A stretch of 64,000 nt of DNA, from assembly GCA_004335835.1 (NCBI GenBank), contig RWJK01001793.1, positions 1,216 through 65,215 of the forward strand, given 5' to 3'. Position numbers and translations under genes: made by a program. The notes beneath the pieces were generated by a model. The model was given only the letters and a program-made list of their open reading frames with translations. It was not told the DNA's origin and made no database searches. Positions 59,801-64,000 of this stretch are shown here, piece after piece (the stretch's first letter is position 1; every line of letters starts with the position of its first letter). The stretch is from Scenedesmus sp. ARA3. Taxonomy: Eukaryota; Chlorophyta; Chlorophyceae; Sphaeropleales; Scenedesmaceae.

Positions 59801-62468
59801 TGAGGAGCCTCGTAAATAATAGATGTAGCAAACCCCAATTGGCGTTCACAGTTGCACTAGCCCTTATTTCTGAAACCCTGCAGCTGCGCCCCTGAGGCTA
59901 AAGCCACTGCTGCTGCTGCTGCTGCTGCTGCCGCTACCTCCGTAGGGGCTACTCCAACGTCAACGTTGTGGAGCAGGTGGTGAGGAACTTCAGCAGGGCG
60001 GGCGTGCCCCTGGAGGCTGTCTGGCTGGTGAGCTGGCATGATGGTGCTGCTGTGAGCAGGGTGCTGGTGTAGATATATATAGAGTACATGAGTTTACAAC
60101 GCTACATGTAAGCGATGATGTGAACAAGGTTGATTGTGGGAAGCCTGCTTCATGCATTGTTGCTACACCCTGCCAGGGTGCACTCCTGGCCCTCAAACAT
60201 CACAGCTCGCTGCAGCTGCACCTGTGAGACAGCTGTGTCGTGTCCCTGTGTAAGCTTGTGCCAATCAATATATGTTTAAGCATCTTGCAACGATTATGCC
60301 TGCAGGATATTGATCACATGAGCAACCGCTTCCAGACACTCACGCTGGACTCACACCGCTTCCCCCTGACCAAGATGCGGGCACTGGTCGACAAGATGAA
60401 CGCTGCGGGGCAGCAGTGGGTGCCCATCCACGTGAGGAACCAACTTACTGCTTCTGCTGCAGCAGCTGCAGATGATCATGATCATGATGTGTGTGGTGGC
60501 TGCAGAGCAATCTCGCCCGTGCAGCCTGCTCTCAAGTGCGCTCAGCATGTATAGGCTGTACAAACTACCAGCTGTACAGTTGCACAGCTGGTAGTTTGTA
60601 CAGCCTGTACAGCGTCACAGTCACTGGCAGATGATGCAGCAGGACATTGCACAACACAACGTACAAAAGTACGACCGCATTTACATGCGTAAGGCACAGG
60701 GAGGAATTACTGAAGGTGCCTATGCTGCCTTCCTGTCATGCCGCAGGATGCTGGCATTTCCAAGATGCCCGGCTACAAGGCATACGATGAGGGCAATGCT
60801 GCCGGCATCTGGATCAGGGACTACAAGGGGCAGCCCTACGTGGGCCAGGTGCGTTGTAACAATGTAACATGGTAAAGACACATGATACTCGCAGCATCAC
60901 TTGCAAAGCTGTACTGTCAGACCACATAAGGCTGATTTTGGTAGCAACGTGCGCAGCTGGGCAGCAGGTGCAGAGTGTGATTTCTGCTGTGTCGACATCT
61001 GCTCCTGTCTGCGTGCTGTGCGCTGCAGGTGTGGCCAGGGGAGGTGGTGTGGCCCGATGTTGTGGGCAACGACAACACCAACAGCTGGCTGACACACCAA
61101 TTTACTGCTGCTGCTGCTGTGCAGGTGTGGCCAGGGGAGGTGGTGTGGCCCGACTATGTGGGCAATGCCAACACCAGCGCCTGGCTGACTGAGCAGGTGG
61201 CCAACTTCTACAAGCAAGCTCCCTTTGGCGGCCTCTGGTGCGTTGCAGCTAGATCCTTTGCCTTGGCCAGCCGAGGCAGGTCAAGTGGCAGCAGTTGTGC
61301 CTTGCAGCTGCCGAAATGCATGTGGATGGAGTGGTTGATTGCGTGGTGAATGGCACTGCTTGTCATTTAAGAGGGCTGGGTGCACTGCTGTTAGAGATGC
61401 GAAGCAGAGGGTGCAAATGGATGGGCCGCAGCAGACGGCGTGCACTAGCCGTGATAAACTCGCGACAGATGCTAATGCAGCAGCTGAAGTTGCAGCTGCC
61501 TACTCCTGTTGCCGCTGCCGTAGGAGCAGCACCGCAACTCAGAGAAGAGTATGTTGCTGCTGTTGCTGCTGCTTTGTGTGCAGGATGGACATGTCTGAGC
61601 CGATCAACTTCTGCACAGGCATCAGCTGCCAGGCTGACCCCACCAACAAGCAGGCCATGTTCTGTGAGTTGCACCATGTGTCAGGTGTTGCAGAACTTGG
61701 CTAAAGCACAATGCACCATAATGCTCACTTTATTTTACTGAGGGTGTGGCCGAGCTGTAAGAGGCGAGGGCTGTTAGTTAGGAGGCAATTGACAGTTGAG
61801 CATGTTGCTTTCGTGTCTAGATGGGCCTCCCGGCGCCACACTGAACAACACAGTGCAATGTTGGGTTGCATGCAGCAACTTCACTGGGCGAGTGCTGCAA
61901 TAACATTGCATGCATGTATCAGCTTGCCAAGACAATGCCGCTGCCACCCAGCACTGTGAAACTTGTGTGACACTGATGTGTGTTGTGCTGTGTGCTTTGC
62001 AGGGCTCACTGCTGACACACCCAAGGACTTCAACGTCACAAGTGAGTGAGAAAATGATCTACAGTATAAAAGTCGTGAAGCTAACCTGACGCACAAGTGG
62101 CGTGGCTGCTGCTTATGTGTTCTGAGGAAGAGGTCAACAAGCTGCTTCCAAGCCAGTCCGGACTGCTGATTTGGGTAGCCACACAACACAACTTGCAGAG
62201 TAGTGGGGCTTCTGCGTGTTAGATGCATGCTGATCACCACGAATGCTACCAGTGGTGTGCTGATTATCACATTTTGTGCGTCACACGACGGGAACACAGC
62301 CTGTTTTGAGCCAATGACTGGCACATTGGGCACCACATCAACAGCCACACCTGCTGCCGGACAAGCTCAACAAGAGTAAACCTTGACATGACTTGCGCGT
62401 GCAACGCATGTGGTGCAGCAGCACCTTGTTGTTTGTTTCAACAAAGCTGCTTGTATCAAACATGACCT

Positions 62469-62508
<40 letters not shown>

Positions 62509-63963
62509 CTTCATCCGGCCGCGCACCACCTGCCAGCTCAAGTGCGAGCAGGCAGCAGCAACCAACAAGCTGGCCAACCCACCTTATGCCATCCACAACT
62601 ATGACATGACCACCAAGACGCGCCAGCTGAGGCTTGAGCAGGAACTTGTGTCTGTGACTGCAAGTGAGTTGTTTACATATGCGCATGGTGGTTGGTTGGC
62701 AGACATAGTGTACGGACTCCAGCGGAGCTGATTGACACAATGTCGGTGTCGCTGCTTGCGCATGATAATGCGATAAATACGGGCCTCTTGAACGCACCTT
62801 ATGCCATCCGTAACTATGACATGACCACCAAGACGCGCCGGCACAGCATTGAGAGGGACCTAGTGTCCGTTACTGCAAGTGAGGAGGGAACTTTCTGCAG
62901 ATGTTGTCACAGCACCTGCAGGAGGCACATTGGACAGATACTGTACACTTGCATGATGTCACTGCTGGCTTCTATGAGATCCTGAAGTGGCGGTGTCAGC
63001 CCAACTACAAATTGCCAACATGATCGGCCCCTTCAGCACATGGCAGTGTGAGGACAGTCTCACCAGCTGTGTTTTGCAGAAGCCTGAAGCACTGTGCTCT
63101 CTGCGCAAACCTGCAGGACACTCTGATGGCACGCTGCGCTACAATGCGCACAACCTGCACGGCGCGGCAATGGCGCAGCAGCACTACAGGGCCTTTGTGG
63201 CAGCCACCGGCAAGCGTCCCTTCAATGTTATCAGGTGGGCAGGCGCAGCAGCAGCTGCCGCTGCAGTTGTTAAGCGGGCAACCACAGCAAATCACATGCA
63301 AGCAGGCTAGGGATACCTCCTACTGGGTTAGTTGTTGGTGTATATGTCAATGCATGCAGCTTCACCCCCGCACCACGTTGACATAAAGGCACTTTTGACA
63401 AGAATTGAACGAACATCATCTTAGCAACAATGTGAAATTATGTTTCTTTTGACTTAGTGACGCATCGTGTGTGCTGTGTGTGGCTGCAGGTCCACTTTCC
63501 CTGGCTCTGGCCGTTGGGCAGGCCACTGGACAGGTGCGCTGACTCAGCGCTGCTGATGAAAAGAATAAAAACATAATGAGAAAATGCTGGCAGAGCGGCT
63601 GGGGCCCCAGAGCACTGCGCACACTGCTAAAATAGCATCATGTGTTTGCCTTCCAGTAATGCCACAGAATCGTAGTCCGCACTATGCTCAAGGCTGCTGC
63701 TTTGCCAGCTCGAATTGTGTAATCAGGCCCTCTGATCAGCAGCATGCTGTCGTGCCTGCTGCCACCAACCGGTTGCTCTCACACCCCACACCTTTATTTG
63801 TTACGACATCGGTTTCTTTTGTGTGTGGGACGACCGTCAAAATGCTTGACCATGCGTTTGTTGCGTGTGTTGTCCTGCTGCAGGCGACAACCGCGCCAGC
63901 TGGCGCTCCCTGGCTGAGAGTGTTGCGCAGACGCTGACACCCAGCATGTGGGGCATCTCCATG
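56846..63963 (+). CDS. GH31 alpha-glucosidase, 3' truncated by window
   Basis: Hydrolyses terminal alpha-glucosidic bonds of maltose, starch fragments or related glucans. Exons in consistent phase: 56846-56912, 57182-57388, 57705-57873, 58235-58387, 58764-58948, 59207-59318, 59665-59799, 59946-60027, 60306-60431, 60747-60848, 61125-61237, 61584-61663, 62003-62041, 62508-62663, 63117-63234, 63490-63533, 63884-63963; 656 residues to the edge. Exon 1 is a signal peptide (MQQPLLLILFTVLAHQCAVE), so a secreted, vacuolar or lysosome-like location is likely. GH31 marks: GNHQARWGYSN, WLDIDHM with the substrate-binding Asp near 371-373, the nucleophile region LWMDMSEPINF (Asp486; Ser replaces the common Asn of DMNE), NPPYAIHNY, YNAHNLHG, and the acid/base block STFPGSGRWAGHWTGDN (Asp631). 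The C-terminal barrel end and beta domains lie outside the window. Confidence 0.95.
57448..57465. repeat. perfect 18-bp palindrome in GH31 intron 2
   Basis: GCGGTACATATGTACCGC equals its own reverse complement. Could be a dimeric regulator site or chance; no second copy was noticed. Confidence 0.7.
58455..58483 (+). repeat. copy of GH31 exon 4 end plus donor, in intron 4
   Basis: Matches 58364-58392 at 24 of 29 bases, 91 bp downstream. Original LFDTTGSR with GTGAG donor; copy LFDTTGNE followed by GTGAG. Confidence 0.75.
59407..59445 (+). repeat. copy of GH31 exon 6 end plus donor, in intron 6
   Basis: Matches 59296-59334 at 38 of 39 bases, 111 bp downstream. It includes NETSLTYK codons, the GTGAG donor and 13 following intron bases. 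The youngest copy in the window by identity. Confidence 0.95.
60553..60606. repeat. perfect 23-bp hairpin in GH31 intron 9
   Basis: Arms 60553-60575 and 60584-60606 are exactly complementary, with an 8-base loop ACAGTTGC. In the transcript this would form a strong stem-loop inside the intron. Confidence 0.95.
61029..61093 (+). repeat. upstream duplicate of GH31 exon 11, in frame
   Basis: Matches 61125-61189 at 57 of 65 bases. It has its own CAG acceptor, and the frame is open from this copy through the spacer into the true exon. Reads VWPGEVVWPDVVGNDNTNSW against VWPGEVVWPDYVGNANTSAW. Use of this acceptor would add 32 residues. Confidence 0.95.
62791..62883 (+). repeat. copy of GH31 exon 14 end plus donor, in intron 14
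   Basis: Matches 62576-62668 at about 79 of 93 bases, 215 bp downstream. It reads APYAIRNYDMTTKTRRHSIE and keeps the GCAAGTGAG donor. No AG acceptor sits directly before it, so it is unlikely to be a usable exon. Confidence 0.92.
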
Positions 63964-63969
63964 GTGAGC

Positions 63970-64000
63970 GCCTGCTGCTGCTGCTGCTGCTGCTGCTGCT
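63970..64000. repeat. CTG tract at right window edge
   Basis: A CTG run begins six bases after the GT donor that follows the last GH31 exon seen and runs to the end of the window. Confidence 0.9.

Noticed and set aside
1..64000. CRISPR array, tRNA or rRNA genes, intact transposon
   Set aside because: No regular spacer-repeat array, no tRNA-like T-arm box with matching stem, no rRNA core sequence and no transposase or reverse-transcriptase motif was seen. Trinucleotide tracts explain the regular repeats.

Overview
This 64 kb window is nuclear DNA of a unicellular green alga. The genes are cut into many short exons by GT-AG introns, the exons carry long CAG/CTG tracts that encode poly-Gln or poly-Ala, and several genes are followed by the chlorophyte poly(A) signal TGTAA. 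The repeat style and the LRR-protein family suggest a Sphaeropleales alga (Scenedesmus/Tetradesmus type). That placement is inference, not read from a marker gene. No rRNA, tRNA, CRISPR array or intact transposon was seen.

Layout. 0.4-6.1 kb (-): POP1, the large protein subunit of RNase P/MRP, with very long poly-Gln inserts. 7.1-8.2 kb (+): 3' part of a WW-domain protein. 8.7-11.3 kb (+): a complete, probably plastid-targeted glutathione S-transferase in seven exons. 11.3-14.6 kb: gene-poor. 14.6-15.7 kb (-): unrecognised helical protein, 5' incomplete. 17.0-23.2 kb (-): about 1392-residue low-complexity protein with five [E/D]-x-TF-x-P motifs. 24.0-26.8 kb (-): 491-residue SAM-dependent methyltransferase of the leucine-carboxyl-methyltransferase-like family in seven exons. 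27.5-39.0 kb (-): head-to-tail array of four paralogous leucine-rich-repeat genes, the fourth broken by a 4-nt deletion. 39.5-42.2 kb (+): methyltransferase-like gene with an NPPF motif and an assembly gap. 43.5-45.3 kb (+): fifth LRR copy, inverted and decayed. 48.3-53.3 kb (-): complete importin alpha in eleven exons, divergent from 53.6-54.8 kb (+), a Gln-rich protein with three internal repeats. 56.8-64 kb (+): GH31 alpha-glucosidase with signal peptide, running off the right edge.

Exon structures of the GST, methyltransferase, importin alpha, TFxP protein and GH31 gene were assembled by eye from splice sites. In each, all junction phases agree and the total length is a multiple of three (for GH31, up to the last exon seen).

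The most unusual signal is recurrent. Introns of five unrelated genes (POP1, GST, importin alpha, GH31, NPPF gene) hold short, diverged direct copies of the neighbouring exon edge or intron end, often including the splice donor or acceptor. Copies are 26-93 bp, 42-254 bp from the original, and roughly 83-97% identical. One GH31 copy is in frame with an intact acceptor and could yield an alternative protein. These look like junction-spanning tandem duplications of different ages, which bears on intron growth, intron gain and alternative splicing in this lineage.
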